Positions 7,802-15,969 of a stretch of 64,000 nucleotides of DNA are shown piece after piece (positions within the stretch are counted from its first letter, which is position 1; the number at the start of each line of letters is the position of its first letter). The position numbers and the translations under genes were made by a program. This DNA is from Olsenella sp. SW781 (GTDB lineage: Bacteria; Actinomycetota; Coriobacteriia; Coriobacteriales; Atopobiaceae), in the NCBI RefSeq assembly GCF_012027725.1, contig NZ_SJOU01000001.1, positions 62,001 to 126,000 of the forward strand, in the 5' to 3' direction. The notes beneath the pieces are model-generated. The model was not told the DNA's origin. It ran no database searches and saw only the letters and a program-made list of their open reading frames with translations.

Positions 7802-10127
7802 GCGCATCCCGCCGCCCCCGCGCCCGGCGCTCCCCCACGCGTTCTGGGCCCTGCTCGTCGCCCTCGGGGCCATGCGCGCCGCCCTCGCCCTCACGCCGCC
7901 CGCCCTCGCCCTCGCGGCGGGGTCGGCGCTCGCCGGCGCCGCCGCGCTCGCGGCCTTCGGGCCGCGACGCGGGCCGAGGCTGCTGCCGCTCGCCGCCGTG
8001 ATCCTCGCCGCGCTCTCGGCCTCGGGCCTCGCCTGCGCGGCGGAGCTCTCCCGGCAGGGGGCGCTCGCGGCGGCGCTCTCCTCGAGCCCCGTCTCCACTT
8101 GGGAGCTCAGGCTCGCGAGCGACATGTCCCGCGGCGCGGACGCGTGGCGCGGCAGGGCCGTCGCCTCGCGCGACGGGGCGGTCGCGGGCGAGGTCTGGCT
8201 GCTCTTCGACGATCCGATCGAGCAGGGGCTCACGGTTCGGTGCGTCGGGCGCTTCTCGGCGAACGGTGACGACGACTGGGGCGCGTCCTCGCGCGCCCAG
8301 GGGATCGCGGGGACCGTGCGCGTGGTCCGCCTCTTGGGCGCCGAGCCGCCGGGCGGCATCGCCGGGGCGGTCCTCGGGCTTCGAGAGGCGGTGCTCTCGA
8401 GCTTCGACGCGGGCTCCTCGGACGCCCGGGCCCTCCTCGCGGGCAGCGTCTGCGGGTCGACTGCGGCGATCTCAGAGCGCGGGCTCGACGAGGCGTTCGC
8501 GCGCTGTGGCGTCTCGCACCTCGTCGCGGTCTCGGGCGGGCATCTCGTGCTCGTCTGCGCGCTCGCGGCCGCCCCGATCGAGCGCTCGCGCCTCGCCCCG
8601 CTCGCCCGCGCCGCGGCCCTTCTCGCCCTCACGGCGCTCTTCGTCGCGTTCTGCGGGTCGCCCGCCTCGGCCGTGCGGTCGTGGGCCATGTCGCTCGTGG
8701 CCTCGCTGTCGCGCCTCGCGGGAAGGCGCGGGCATCCCCTGTCGTCCGCGAGCCTGGTGTCGCTCTCCATGGCGCTCGCCGACCCCGGCGTGACGGGGCA
8801 GCTCGGGTACCTGCTCTCGGTCGCCTGCGTCTGCGGCATCTGCGCGCTCGGCGGCTACGCGCGCTATCTCGTGCGCGTCCTTCTCCCCGCGCCGCGCCCG
8901 CCCGCGGCGGCGCCCCCGCGCCTGGCGCGGGCGCTCTCGCGCCTCGCGGGCGACGCCGGGGACGCCCTTGCGCTCACGCTCGTCTCGCAGGCGGTCACGC
9001 TGCCGCTCACCTGCGCCGCGTTCTCCCAGCTCTCGCTCGTGGCGCCGCTCGCCAACGTGCTGCTCGCACCGCTCTTCTCGCCGTTTCTGGGGGCGGGGCT
9101 CGTCGCCGCCTGCCTCGCCTGGGCGCCCCCGCTGCAGGCGCCCGCGCTCCTCGTGACCGACGCGCTCGGGGGCGTCGTGGCGTGGCTCGTCGCCGTGCTC
9201 GGGAGGATCCCGCTCGCGAGCGTGGCGGCGAGCGTCGACGAGGGCGTCGCGCTTGCCGTCATGCTCGGGGCGTCCGGGGCCCTGCTCGTCTGGTGGCCGC
9301 CCGTCTCGCGCCGCGCGCTCGCCGCCGGGCTCGGGCTCGCCTCGGCCGTCGGCCTCGCCTGGCTGCTGCGCTGGCGCCTGCTCGCCCCGGCGCGCGTCGT
9401 GGTCATGGACGTGGGGCAGGGCGACGCCATCCTCGTCACGGACGGCGCCTCGTCGCTGCTCGTGGACACCGGGCCCGGCGACGCCGTCGTGGCGGCGCTC
9501 GCGCGGGCCAACGTCACGCACCTCGACGCCGTCCTGCTCACGCACCTGCACGACGACCACGCGGGGGGACTCGGGGACGTCATCGGGGCGGTGTCGGTGG
9601 GCCGCGTCATCGTGGGCGAGGGCGTGGACCCGGGCGATGCCGCGGCGGGCCTGCCGGTGGGGCTGGTCGGATACGGCGACGCCCTCTCCGTCGGGCGCTT
9701 CTCGCTCGAGGTGGTCTCGCCCCTCGAGCCGGCCGACGGGTCCGGCAACGAGGGCTCGCTCGAGCTCCTGCTCTCCTTCGACGGCGGCGCGAGGAGCCTC
9801 ACGGCGCTTCTCGCCGCCGACGCCGAGGAGCCTGAGACGTCGGCGGCCGTCGCGCGCGGGGACGTGGGCGACGTCGACCTCCTCAAGGTGGGCCACCACG
9901 GGTCTGCCGCGTCCGTCGGGGCTGGGACCGCCGCGGCGCTTGACCCCGAGGTGAGCGTCGCGAGCGCGGGGGAGGGCAACTCCTACGGCCATCCCGACCC
10001 GGCCTGCGTCGAGGTCCTCGAGGGGGCGGGGTCGCTCTTCCTGTGCACCATCGAATGCGGGGACGTGACGGTCGAGCCGGGGGAGTCCGGGCCGGTCGTT
10101 ACCTGTCAGAAGGGGGTAGCGCCATGA
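7794..10127 (+). CDS. comEC: ComEC/Rec2 DNA channel with metallo-hydrolase domain
   Basis: Inner-membrane channel that takes up single-stranded DNA during transformation. 777 residues, GTG start overlapping comEA. N-terminal membrane helices, an OB-like soluble part near 90-190, the competence domain with many membrane segments near 195-530 (HLVAVSGGHLVLV near 245), then a metallo-beta-lactamase-like domain from about 535 (MDVGQGDAILV; THLHDDHAGGL near 581-591). Full length and intact, so the protein looks functional. Alanine/arginine-rich composition matches the genome. Confidence 0.93.
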   Translation: MSERIPPPPRPALPHAFWALLVALGAMRAALALTPPALALAAGSALAGAAALAAFGPRRGPRLLPLAAVILAALSASGLACAAELSRQGALAAALSSSPVSTWELRLASDMSRGADAWRGRAVASRDGAVAGEVWLLFDDPIEQGLTVRCVGRFSANGDDDWGASSRAQGIAGTVRVVRLLGAEPPGGIAGAVLGLREAVLSSFDAGSSDARALLAGSVCGSTAAISERGLDEAFARCGVSHLVAVSGGHLVLVCALAAAPIERSRLAPLARAAALLALTALFVAFCGSPASAVRSWAMSLVASLSRLAGRRGHPLSSASLVSLSMALADPGVTGQLGYLLSVACVCGICALGGYARYLVRVLLPAPRPPAAAPPRLARALSRLAGDAGDALALTLVSQAVTLPLTCAAFSQLSLVAPLANVLLAPLFSPFLGAGLVAACLAWAPPLQAPALLVTDALGGVVAWLVAVLGRIPLASVAASVDEGVALAVMLGASGALLVWWPPVSRRALAAGLGLASAVGLAWLLRWRLLAPARVVVMDVGQGDAILVTDGASSLLVDTGPGDAVVAALARANVTHLDAVLLTHLHDDHAGGLGDVIGAVSVGRVIVGEGVDPGDAAAGLPVGLVGYGDALSVGRFSLEVVSPLEPADGSGNEGSLELLLSFDGGARSLTALLAADAEEPETSAAVARGDVGDVDLLKVGHHGSAASVGAGTAAALDPEVSVASAGEGNSYGHPDPACVEVLEGAGSLFLCTIECGDVTVEPGESGPVVTCQKGVAP

Positions 10128-10131
10128 GTGC

Positions 10132-10157
10132 TACACTAGGGGCCACGATTGTGGCCC
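10132..10157 (+). promoter_or_regulatory. Promoter box and operator-like palindrome of the toxin-antitoxin pair
   Basis: A -10 like TACACT at 10132-10137 is followed by a perfect inverted repeat GGGCCAC-GATT-GTGGCCC at 10140-10157, placed at the expected transcription start. No good -35 is seen. Position and symmetry fit an autoregulatory operator bound by the antitoxin. A weak comEC terminator is the alternative, but no T-run follows. Confidence 0.5.
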
Positions 10158-10171
10158 AAAGGGGGTGTGAA

Positions 10172-10441
10172 ATGCCGAGGTGCGTGCCCATCAAAGAGAT
10201 CAAGAACACCGTCGAGTTCGCGCGGATCGTCGAGGAGTCGCCGGAGCCCGTCATCGTGACCCGCAACGGGCGTGAGGCCTTCGCGGCCATGTCCATGGAG
10301 GTGCTCGACGCGATGCGCATGGAGCGCGCCCGCGCCGAGCTCTACCGCCTCGTCGACGAGGCGGAGGAGGACTTCCGCGAGGGCAGAGTCGTGGACGCCC
10401 GCGAGTCGATACAAAGGACACGTGAGCGCTATGGCCTATGA
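10172..10441 (+). CDS. Antitoxin, Phd/YefM family
   Basis: 89 residues beginning MPRCVPIKEIKNTVEFARIV. The N-terminal half has the Phd/YefM fold signature: PIKEIKNT..FA.IVEESPEPVIVTRNGREAFAAMSMEVL; the C-terminal helical half (ELYRLVDEAEEDFREGRVVDARE) is the usual toxin-neutralising tail. The start at 10172 follows AAAGGGGG by about six bases; upstream open frame overlaps comEC and was rejected. Overlaps the toxin gene by 11 bases, the standard antitoxin-first arrangement. The pair splits comEC from holA, which are usually adjacent, so it was probably acquired. Confidence 0.85.
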   Translation: MPRCVPIKEIKNTVEFARIVEESPEPVIVTRNGREAFAAMSMEVLDAMRMERARAELYRLVDEAEEDFREGRVVDARESIQRTRERYGL

Positions 10442-10742
10442 CGTCTTTTTTGCCAACGCCGCCCAGAGAGACAAGGAGCGGATTGCTTCCTACCTGCTGC
10501 ACGAGGCTCGGAGTCAGACGGCCGCGCGGGGCTTCCTGGACGGTCTCGAGCGCGTGACGGGCAATCTCGCCCAGTTTCCCGAGATGTACCCGCGCGCCGC
10601 CGAGGGCAGACTCGCCGCGGGCGGCTACCGCAGGGCGCGCTTCGGGAGCTACGTCGCGCTCTACCGGGTCAATGACGACGAGCGCGCGGTCGAGGTCGCC
10701 CGCGTCTTCCACGCGCTTCAGGACTACGCGCGGCTGCTCTAG
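10431..10742 (+). CDS. Toxin, RelE/ParE superfamily
   Basis: 103 residues starting MAYDVFFANAAQRDKERIASYLL. The pattern of an N-terminal helix hairpin (AAQRDKERIASYLLHEARSQTAARGFLDGLERVTGNLAQFPEMYP) and a beta-rich end with R.ARFGSYVALYRV..D....V.RVFHALQDYARLL is that of RelE/ParE plasmid-stabilisation toxins. The ATG follows AAAGGA at a 12-base gap inside the antitoxin tail. Whether it is an mRNA interferase or a gyrase poison cannot be told from sequence alone. Confidence 0.85.
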   Translation: MAYDVFFANAAQRDKERIASYLLHEARSQTAARGFLDGLERVTGNLAQFPEMYPRAAEGRLAAGGYRRARFGSYVALYRVNDDERAVEVARVFHALQDYARLL

Positions 10743-10760
10743 CCGCGAGGGGAGGAGAAG

Positions 10761-11723
10761 ATGGCAGACAAGCCCGCGCTTCTGGCGGCCTATCTCATCG
10801 TGGGGCCGGACGAGCTCAAGCGCAAGCAGGCGCTCGCCCGCCTCAAGGCGCGCGTCGACGGGCCCTTCGCGGCCTTCAACCTGGAGGAGCTCGTCGCCTC
10901 GGGGGACCTCGAGCCGGTGGGCGTGCTCGCCTCGCTCAACACGCTGCCGATGGGCGGCGACCGTCGCGTCGTCGTCATCGAGAACGCCGAGAAGCTCCCC
11001 AAGCCCGTCTCCGAGGCCCTCGTGGGGTACCTCGACAACCCAAACCCGAGCTGCACGCTCGCGCTCGTGGCAACGACGCTCGCCAAGACCACGCGCCTCT
11101 ACAAGGCCGTTGCGAAGGTGGGCCCCCGCACGGTGATCGACTGCGCGGCCAAGAAGGGGCGCGACCTGCCGCCCTACGTGCAGAAGCTCGCGGCCGCCCA
11201 CGGCGTCTCCATCGCGGCCGACGCGGCGCGCGAGCTCGTGGCGCGCGTCGGCGAGTCAACGACGATGCTCGACACGCAGGTCGCGACCCTCGCGGCGCTG
11301 CTCGGCGGCTCGGGGACGATCACCGCCCCCTTCGTCGAGGCCAACGTCGCGCGCGTGGCCGAGGTCAAGCCCTGGGAGTTCCTTGACCGGCTCTCCGCGC
11401 GGGACGCCCATCGCGCCCTCGCGCTCTACCGCCTGCTGGACGGCTCGGCGCTCGGGCTGCTCTCGCTCGTGGCGGGGCGCCTGCGCGAGCTCGTCTGCGC
11501 CCGCTCGCTCGCGGCGCGCGGTCAGGCCCACGCGCTGGCCTCGGAGCTGAAGAAGCAGGACTGGCAGGTGAGAAACCATGGCCGCTGGGCGCGCGCCTTC
11601 TCCGAGGGCGAGCTGGAGCGCCTGCTCGGCGCCTGTGCCGAGGCCGAGCGCGCGCTCAAGAGCGGCGCGGAGGCAGACGAGGTCATGCCCGCCCTCATCG
11701 CCCGCGTCTGCGGCGTGGCCTGA
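10761..11723 (+). CDS. holA: DNA polymerase III delta subunit
   Basis: Clamp-loader wrench that opens the beta sliding clamp. 320 residues, alignable to the HolA family across its length: N-terminal AYLIVGPDELKRKQALARLK, LEELVASGD..PVGVLASLNTLPMGGDRRVVVIENAEKL, and the C-terminal collar helices. Preceded by GAGGGGAGGAG. comEC-holA is a conserved neighbourhood; rpsT and lepA, normally next, appear only at 34.5 kb here. The downstream boundary is therefore the left edge of the inserted island. Confidence 0.92.
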   Translation: MADKPALLAAYLIVGPDELKRKQALARLKARVDGPFAAFNLEELVASGDLEPVGVLASLNTLPMGGDRRVVVIENAEKLPKPVSEALVGYLDNPNPSCTLALVATTLAKTTRLYKAVAKVGPRTVIDCAAKKGRDLPPYVQKLAAAHGVSIAADAARELVARVGESTTMLDTQVATLAALLGGSGTITAPFVEANVARVAEVKPWEFLDRLSARDAHRALALYRLLDGSALGLLSLVAGRLRELVCARSLAARGQAHALASELKKQDWQVRNHGRWARAFSEGELERLLGACAEAERALKSGAEADEVMPALIARVCGVA

Positions 11724-11742
11724 TCCCGCGGGCGAGAAGAAC

Positions 11743-12090
11743 GTCGCCATCCCCCCGCGCAGCCGTTATGCGGGGCCTTCGCGACAATCCGTCATCCCAA
11801 ACCGTCGCGAAGCCCCCGCGCACCCGACCTGCGGGGCCTTCACGACAGAACGTCGCCCAAGACTGTCGCCAGACCCCTGCAAACCTACTCTGCGGGGCCC
11901 TCGCGACATTTCGCTGCCCGGAATCGTCGCGAAACCCCCGCGCACCTAGTCTGCGGGCGATTCGCGACGTTTCGCCGCCCGGAATCGTCGCGAAACCCCC
12001 GCACACCCGCCCTGCGGGGCCGAGGCGACGAGCCTGCGCCCAGAGACGTCGCGAGGGCCCCGCATCCGTTGTCCGCGGGGCCCTCGCGAC
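11743..12090. repeat. Six-copy tandem array of 43-nt palindromes, exact 61-bp period
   Basis: Units begin at 11743, 11804, 11865, 11926, 11987 and 12048 and end at 11785, 11846, 11907, 11968, 12029 and 12090. Each is a hairpin of form GTCGCGAA-CCCCCGCG-loop-GCGGGGCC-TTCGCGAC, separated by 18-base spacers of the type TTTCGCCGCCCGGAAT. Variation between copies keeps the outer GTCGC/GCGAC arms. The array is flanked by inverted copies of GGCGAGAAGAAC (11731-11742 and 12092-12103). It fills the whole holA-gntR spacer. Open frames across it encode only the repeat and are not genes. Confidence 0.9.
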
Positions 12091-12111
12091 GGTTCTTCTC
12101 GCCGTGCGCCG

Positions 12112-12789
12112 TCAGCTCTCCGTGAAGTACTCCGGGTGGGAGGCCGAGATGGGGTGGTAGTCGATGTGCGCCTTGCGCAGGTGGCGCGAGGTGAGGTAGG
12201 AGGCCTCGTTCGTGTCGTGCGCGGCGATGGCGTCGCGGATCTTGTGGTGCTGGTCCATGACGACGTCCCACTCGACGCCCGAGGTCAGCACCGCCAGCCA
12301 GCGGAAGCGCTCGTAGTGGACGTTGGTCATGTTGAGCCAGTCCCAGAGCGGCGCGCGGTCGGCGATGACGAAGAAGGTCTCGTGCATGAGGTTGTCCGAC
12401 TCGAAGAACGCGAGCTCGTCGGCGGCCTCGACGGCCTCCTCCTGCTGCGCGATGATGGCGTCGATGCAGGCGATGTCCGCCTTCGTGGCCTTGGCGCAGC
12501 ACTCGATGACGACCTGCCGCTCGAGGCACTCGCGGGCGAAGCGCGCGTCCTCGCACGCACGCATGTCGATCTTCGAGACGTAGGTACCGCTCTGGGGCAC
12601 CGTGTTCACGAGCCCCTGCTGCTGGAGGAGCACGAGCGCCTCGCGCACGGGGGTGCGGCCGAGCCCGAGCTCCTCGCACAGGCGCTTGGGGACGAGGCGC
12701 TCCCCGGGCTTGTAGCGCGAGAACACGAGCGCGCGCCGCAGGGCCTCGTAGGCCTGGGTCTGCAGGGTGGGGGTGTCCTTCTCGTGCAT
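12112..12789 (-). CDS. GntR-family regulator, FCD (FadR/UxuR) subfamily
   Basis: 225 residues. Winged-helix domain at about 10-75 (YEALRRALVFSRYKPGERL...LGLGRTPVREALVLLQQQGLV), then an all-helical FCD ligand domain with the metal/ligand residues of DNLMHETFF, HHKIRDAI and SRHLRKAH. It points away from uxuB, and the shared spacer holds the first of six matching palindromes. It is therefore the best candidate for the hexuronate-responsive repressor of the whole island, comparable in role to UxuR/ExuR. Its own upstream region contains the motif GGCGAGAAGGAC, whose AGAAGGA part can act as the ribosome site. Confidence 0.9.
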   Translation of the reverse strand: MHEKDTPTLQTQAYEALRRALVFSRYKPGERLVPKRLCEELGLGRTPVREALVLLQQQGLVNTVPQSGTYVSKIDMRACEDARFARECLERQVVIECCAKATKADIACIDAIIAQQEEAVEAADELAFFESDNLMHETFFVIADRAPLWDWLNMTNVHYERFRWLAVLTSGVEWDVVMDQHHKIRDAIAAHDTNEASYLTSRHLRKAHIDYHPISASHPEYFTES

Positions 12790-12960
12790 GCTCGTCCTTC
12801 TCGCCGCTCGCTAGCCTGTTGCTAACGTCTTATTTTACGGGTTGCCGCATCCTCGCGCCGCCCCGATTCGAGTCCGCGACGCAATCTGCAGACCGCTCGG
12901 ACACTCAAAGCGAAATACCGACCGCTGGCGGATTCCCGGCAAAACCTCGGGGAGTCACTG

Positions 12961-12989
12961 TTGAGTTGAAGGCACGCTCAAACTAATAT
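12961..12989 (+). promoter_or_regulatory. Promoter of uxuB-uxuA-uxaC
   Basis: TTGAGT at 12961-12966 and TAATAT at 12984-12989 with a 17-base spacer. The -10 lies within the operator palindrome, so bound regulator would block polymerase. Confidence 0.6.
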
Positions 12990-12996
12990 ATCAGTT
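12981..12996. promoter_or_regulatory. Operator site 1 (uxuB)
   Basis: AACTAATATATCAGTT, a 16-base palindrome with one mismatch to AACTGATATATCAGTT. It covers the -10 of the uxuB promoter. The same word occurs before five other island transcription units. Confidence 0.8.
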
Positions 12997-13066
12997 CAAG
13001 GGGGAACCGACGGGCCCCGTGCGACGCCGACATCAGCGCCGGCGGGCGAGAAGGACGGAGGAGCAG

Positions 13067-14680
13067 ATGGCAACACTCAAGAACTGGCAGGAGAGCCGCG
13101 ACGAGCTCGAGGGCAAGGGGGTGTGCGTGCCCCAGTGCGACGTCGACGCCCTGCGCAAGGCGGGCGCCGAGCAGCCGGTGTGGATGCACTTCGGCGGCGG
13201 CAACCTCTATCGCGCCTTCCACGCCCAGATCGCCCAGGACCTCGCCGACAAGGGCCTGCTGAACCGCGGCGTGGTCGTCGCGGAGACCTTCCGCCCGTTC
13301 ACGATCGACGAGGTCTACGCCCCCTACGACAACAACATCCTGCAGGTCGTCATGAACGCCGACGGCACGCTCGACGAGCGGGTGCTCGCGGTCACGGCCG
13401 GCGCCATCTTCGCGAACGCCGACCGCCCGACCGACTACGCCCTCGCGCGCCGCTACTTCGAGAGCCCCGACCTGCAGATGGTCACCTTCACCATCACCGA
13501 GAAGGGCTACGGCCTCACCGACGCATCCGGCAGGCTGCTGCCCTACGTCGCGGCCGAGATCGAGGCCGGCCCCGCGCACGCCACGAGCTCGATGGGCATC
13601 GTCTGCGCGCTGCTCGTCGACCGCTTCGAGGCGGGCGCCGCGCCCATCGCCATGGTCTCCACCGACAACTTCTCGCAGAACGGCCGCCGCTTCCAGGAGG
13701 CCATCCTCACGATCGCCCGCGGCTGGCTCGAGCACGGCCACGTCACGCAGGACTTCGTCGACTACGTCTCGGACGAGTCGCGCGTGAGCTTCCCCTGGTC
13801 GATGATCGACCGCATCACCCCCAACCCCTCGCCCGAGACCGAGGCCGCCCTCAGGGAGCAGGGCTGGGAGGACCTCGACCTCATCAAGACCTCCGGCCCG
13901 ACCTTCGCCGGCTTCGCCAACACCGAGGCGGCCCACTACCTCGTCATCGAGGACTCGTTCCCCAACGGCCGGCCCGCGCTCGAGGAGGGCGGCGTGATCA
14001 TGTGCGACCGCGAGACCGCGGAGCGCGCGGACACCATGAAGGTCACGGCCTGCCTGAACCCGCTGCACACGTGCCTCGCCGTCTACGGCTGCCTGCTCGG
14101 CTACACCCGCATCTGGCAGGAGATGGAGAACCCCGACCTGGTGGCGCTCATCAGGAAGCTCGGCTACGACGAGGACCTTCCCGTCGTCGTGGACCCCAAG
14201 GTCATCGACCCCAAGACCTTCATCGACGAGCTGCTCGCCGAGCGCCTGCCCAACAAGAGCCTGCCCGACGCGCCGCAGCGCATCGCGGCGGACACCTCGC
14301 AGAAGGTGCCCATCCGCTACGGCCACACCCTGAACGCCTACCTCGAGGCGGGGCGTGACGTCTCCGGCCTCGTGGCCATCCCCCTCGTGATCGCGGGGTG
14401 GCTGCGCTACCTGCTCGCCGTCGACGACAGGGGAGAGGCCTTCGAGCCGAGCCCCGACCCGCTGCTGGCCGACCTCAGGGCCCAGCTCTCCGGCATCTCG
14501 CTCGGCGAGACCGACCCCGCCAGGATCCACGAGGCGGTCAGCCCCATCCTGTCCAACGCCGAGATCTTCTCGCTCGACCTCTACGAGGCCGGCCTCGGCG
14601 AGAAGATCGAGGGCATGTTCGCGGAGCTCAACGCCGGTCCCGGCGCCGTCGCCGCGACCATCGGAAAGTACGTCGGCTAG
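13067..14680 (+). CDS. uxuB: Fructuronate reductase (mannitol dehydrogenase family)
   Basis: Reduces D-fructuronate to D-mannonate with NADH. 537 residues of the polyol-specific long-chain dehydrogenase family. Cofactor half begins VWMHFGGGNLYRAF near residue 37; the catalytic lysine/asparagine/histidine motif reads KVTACLNPLHT near 324-334. Start chosen at the ATG behind GGAGGAG; a copy of GGCGAGAAGGAC precedes this ribosome site. First gene of a three-gene run with uxuA and uxaC. Tagaturonate reductase (UxaB) is the alternative, but the adjoining mannonate dehydratase argues for UxuB. Confidence 0.88.
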   Translation: MATLKNWQESRDELEGKGVCVPQCDVDALRKAGAEQPVWMHFGGGNLYRAFHAQIAQDLADKGLLNRGVVVAETFRPFTIDEVYAPYDNNILQVVMNADGTLDERVLAVTAGAIFANADRPTDYALARRYFESPDLQMVTFTITEKGYGLTDASGRLLPYVAAEIEAGPAHATSSMGIVCALLVDRFEAGAAPIAMVSTDNFSQNGRRFQEAILTIARGWLEHGHVTQDFVDYVSDESRVSFPWSMIDRITPNPSPETEAALREQGWEDLDLIKTSGPTFAGFANTEAAHYLVIEDSFPNGRPALEEGGVIMCDRETAERADTMKVTACLNPLHTCLAVYGCLLGYTRIWQEMENPDLVALIRKLGYDEDLPVVVDPKVIDPKTFIDELLAERLPNKSLPDAPQRIAADTSQKVPIRYGHTLNAYLEAGRDVSGLVAIPLVIAGWLRYLLAVDDRGEAFEPSPDPLLADLRAQLSGISLGETDPARIHEAVSPILSNAEIFSLDLYEAGLGEKIEGMFAELNAGPGAVAATIGKYVG

Positions 14681-14725
14681 GCAAACGAAGGACCGGGCGC
14701 GCGCCCGGAGAGAGAGGAGAGGGAC

Positions 14726-15808
14726 ATGGAGCTCACCTTCCGCTGGTACGGCCCCAACGAGGAGAAGATCACGCTCGAAGAGATCAGCCAGATCCCCGGC
14801 TGCAAGGGTATCGTCGGCACGCTCTTCGACATCCCCGCGGGCGAGGTCTGGCCGCGCGAGCGCATCCACGAGCTGCGCGAGATGGTCGAGGCCCACGGGC
14901 TCACGCTCAAGGTCATCGAGTCGGTGAACGTCTCCGACGACATCAAGATCGGCACCGACAAGCGCGACGAGCACATCGAGAACTACAAGGAGACGATCCG
15001 CAACCTCGCCGCCGAGGGCGTCAAGGTCATCTGCTACAACTTCATGCCGGTCTTCGACTGGGTGAAGTCCGACCTCGACTACGTCCTGCCCGACGGCTCG
15101 CGCACGCTCGCCTTCGTCAAGGCGAACATCCCCGACGACCCGCAGGTCATCATCGACCGCGTGGCCAACGGGTCGGGCGACTTCACGCTTCCCGGCTGGG
15201 AGCCGGAGCGCCTCGCGCAGGTGCGCGCGCTGCTCGACGCCTACAAGGACATCGACGACGACAAGCTGCGCGAGAACCTCGTCTACTTCCTCGAGGCCAT
15301 CATGCCGACCTGCGAGGAGTGCGACGTCAAGATGGCCATCCACCCGGACGACCCGCCCTACTCGCTCTTCGGCCTGCCGCGCATCATCAAGAACCGCGAG
15401 GACCTCGACTGGCTCTGCACCGCGGTGGACACGCCCTACAACGGCATCACGCTGTGCTGCGGCTCGATCGCCGAGGAGCCGGGCAACGACATCTACGACA
15501 TCCTCGCTGAGTTCACGCGCCGCGGTCGCATCCACTTCGTGCACATGCGCAACATCAAGTACATCTCCCCGGATGAGCCGGGCAACAAGGACTTCTACGA
15601 GGCCCCGCACCCCAGCCCCTGCGGCTCGCTCGACATGTACAAGATGATGAGGGCCCTCCACGACAACGGCTTTACGGGCTACATGAGGCCCGACCACGGC
15701 CGCATGATCTGGGGCGAGACGGGACGCCCGGGCTACGGTCTCTACGACCGCGCCCTCGGCATCGCCTACATCAACGGAATGTGGGAGGCAATCGAGAAGG
15801 GCGCGTAG
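14726..15808 (+). CDS. uxuA: Mannonate dehydratase
   Basis: Dehydrates D-mannonate to 2-keto-3-deoxygluconate. 360 residues, UxuA family TIM barrel (MELTFRWYGPNEEKITLEEI at the start; IPGCKGIVGTLFDIPAGEVW). Metal-binding stretches MAIHPDDPP, TLCCGS, HFVHMRNI and RPDHGRM are all present. Preceded by GAGAGAGGAGAGGG. Lies 45 bases after uxuB in the same operon. Identification is secure. Confidence 0.95.
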   Translation: MELTFRWYGPNEEKITLEEISQIPGCKGIVGTLFDIPAGEVWPRERIHELREMVEAHGLTLKVIESVNVSDDIKIGTDKRDEHIENYKETIRNLAAEGVKVICYNFMPVFDWVKSDLDYVLPDGSRTLAFVKANIPDDPQVIIDRVANGSGDFTLPGWEPERLAQVRALLDAYKDIDDDKLRENLVYFLEAIMPTCEECDVKMAIHPDDPPYSLFGLPRIIKNREDLDWLCTAVDTPYNGITLCCGSIAEEPGNDIYDILAEFTRRGRIHFVHMRNIKYISPDEPGNKDFYEAPHPSPCGSLDMYKMMRALHDNGFTGYMRPDHGRMIWGETGRPGYGLYDRALGIAYINGMWEAIEKGA

Positions 15809-15820
15809 GCCACCCCAACG

Positions 15821-15907
15821 GGGCGTGCCGCACATGCCCCGTCCTCAAACAGCGCTGCGCGAACTGCGGGCGGGGCATGTGCGGCACGCCCTGACCGCAG
15901 TTCGCGC
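15821..15907. repeat. Nested palindromes between uxuA and uxaC
   Basis: Perfect 21-base arms GGGCGTGCCGCACATGCCCCG (15821-15841, shown minus none of its complement at 15871-15891) enclose a 29-base loop. A second interlocked pair, GCGCGAACTGCGG (15857-15869) and CCGCAGTTCGCGC (15895-15907), cannot form together with the first, so two exclusive structures are possible. It lies within the operon and could partly terminate or stabilise RNA between uxuA and uxaC. Confidence 0.8.
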
Positions 15908-15969
15908 CCTTCTCGGTTGCTCCCACGCGATTCCCACCCTCTGGCTTCTGGGAGAAAGGGGACTCTTCC

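Noticed and set aside
11743-12090. CRISPR-like array
   Set aside because: Repeats are themselves palindromic over 43 bases, the 18-base spacers resemble each other, and no cas gene is near.
11768-12160. Open frames with repeated proline/arginine peptides after holA
   Set aside because: They translate the 61-bp palindromic repeat and carry no ribosome site or domain.
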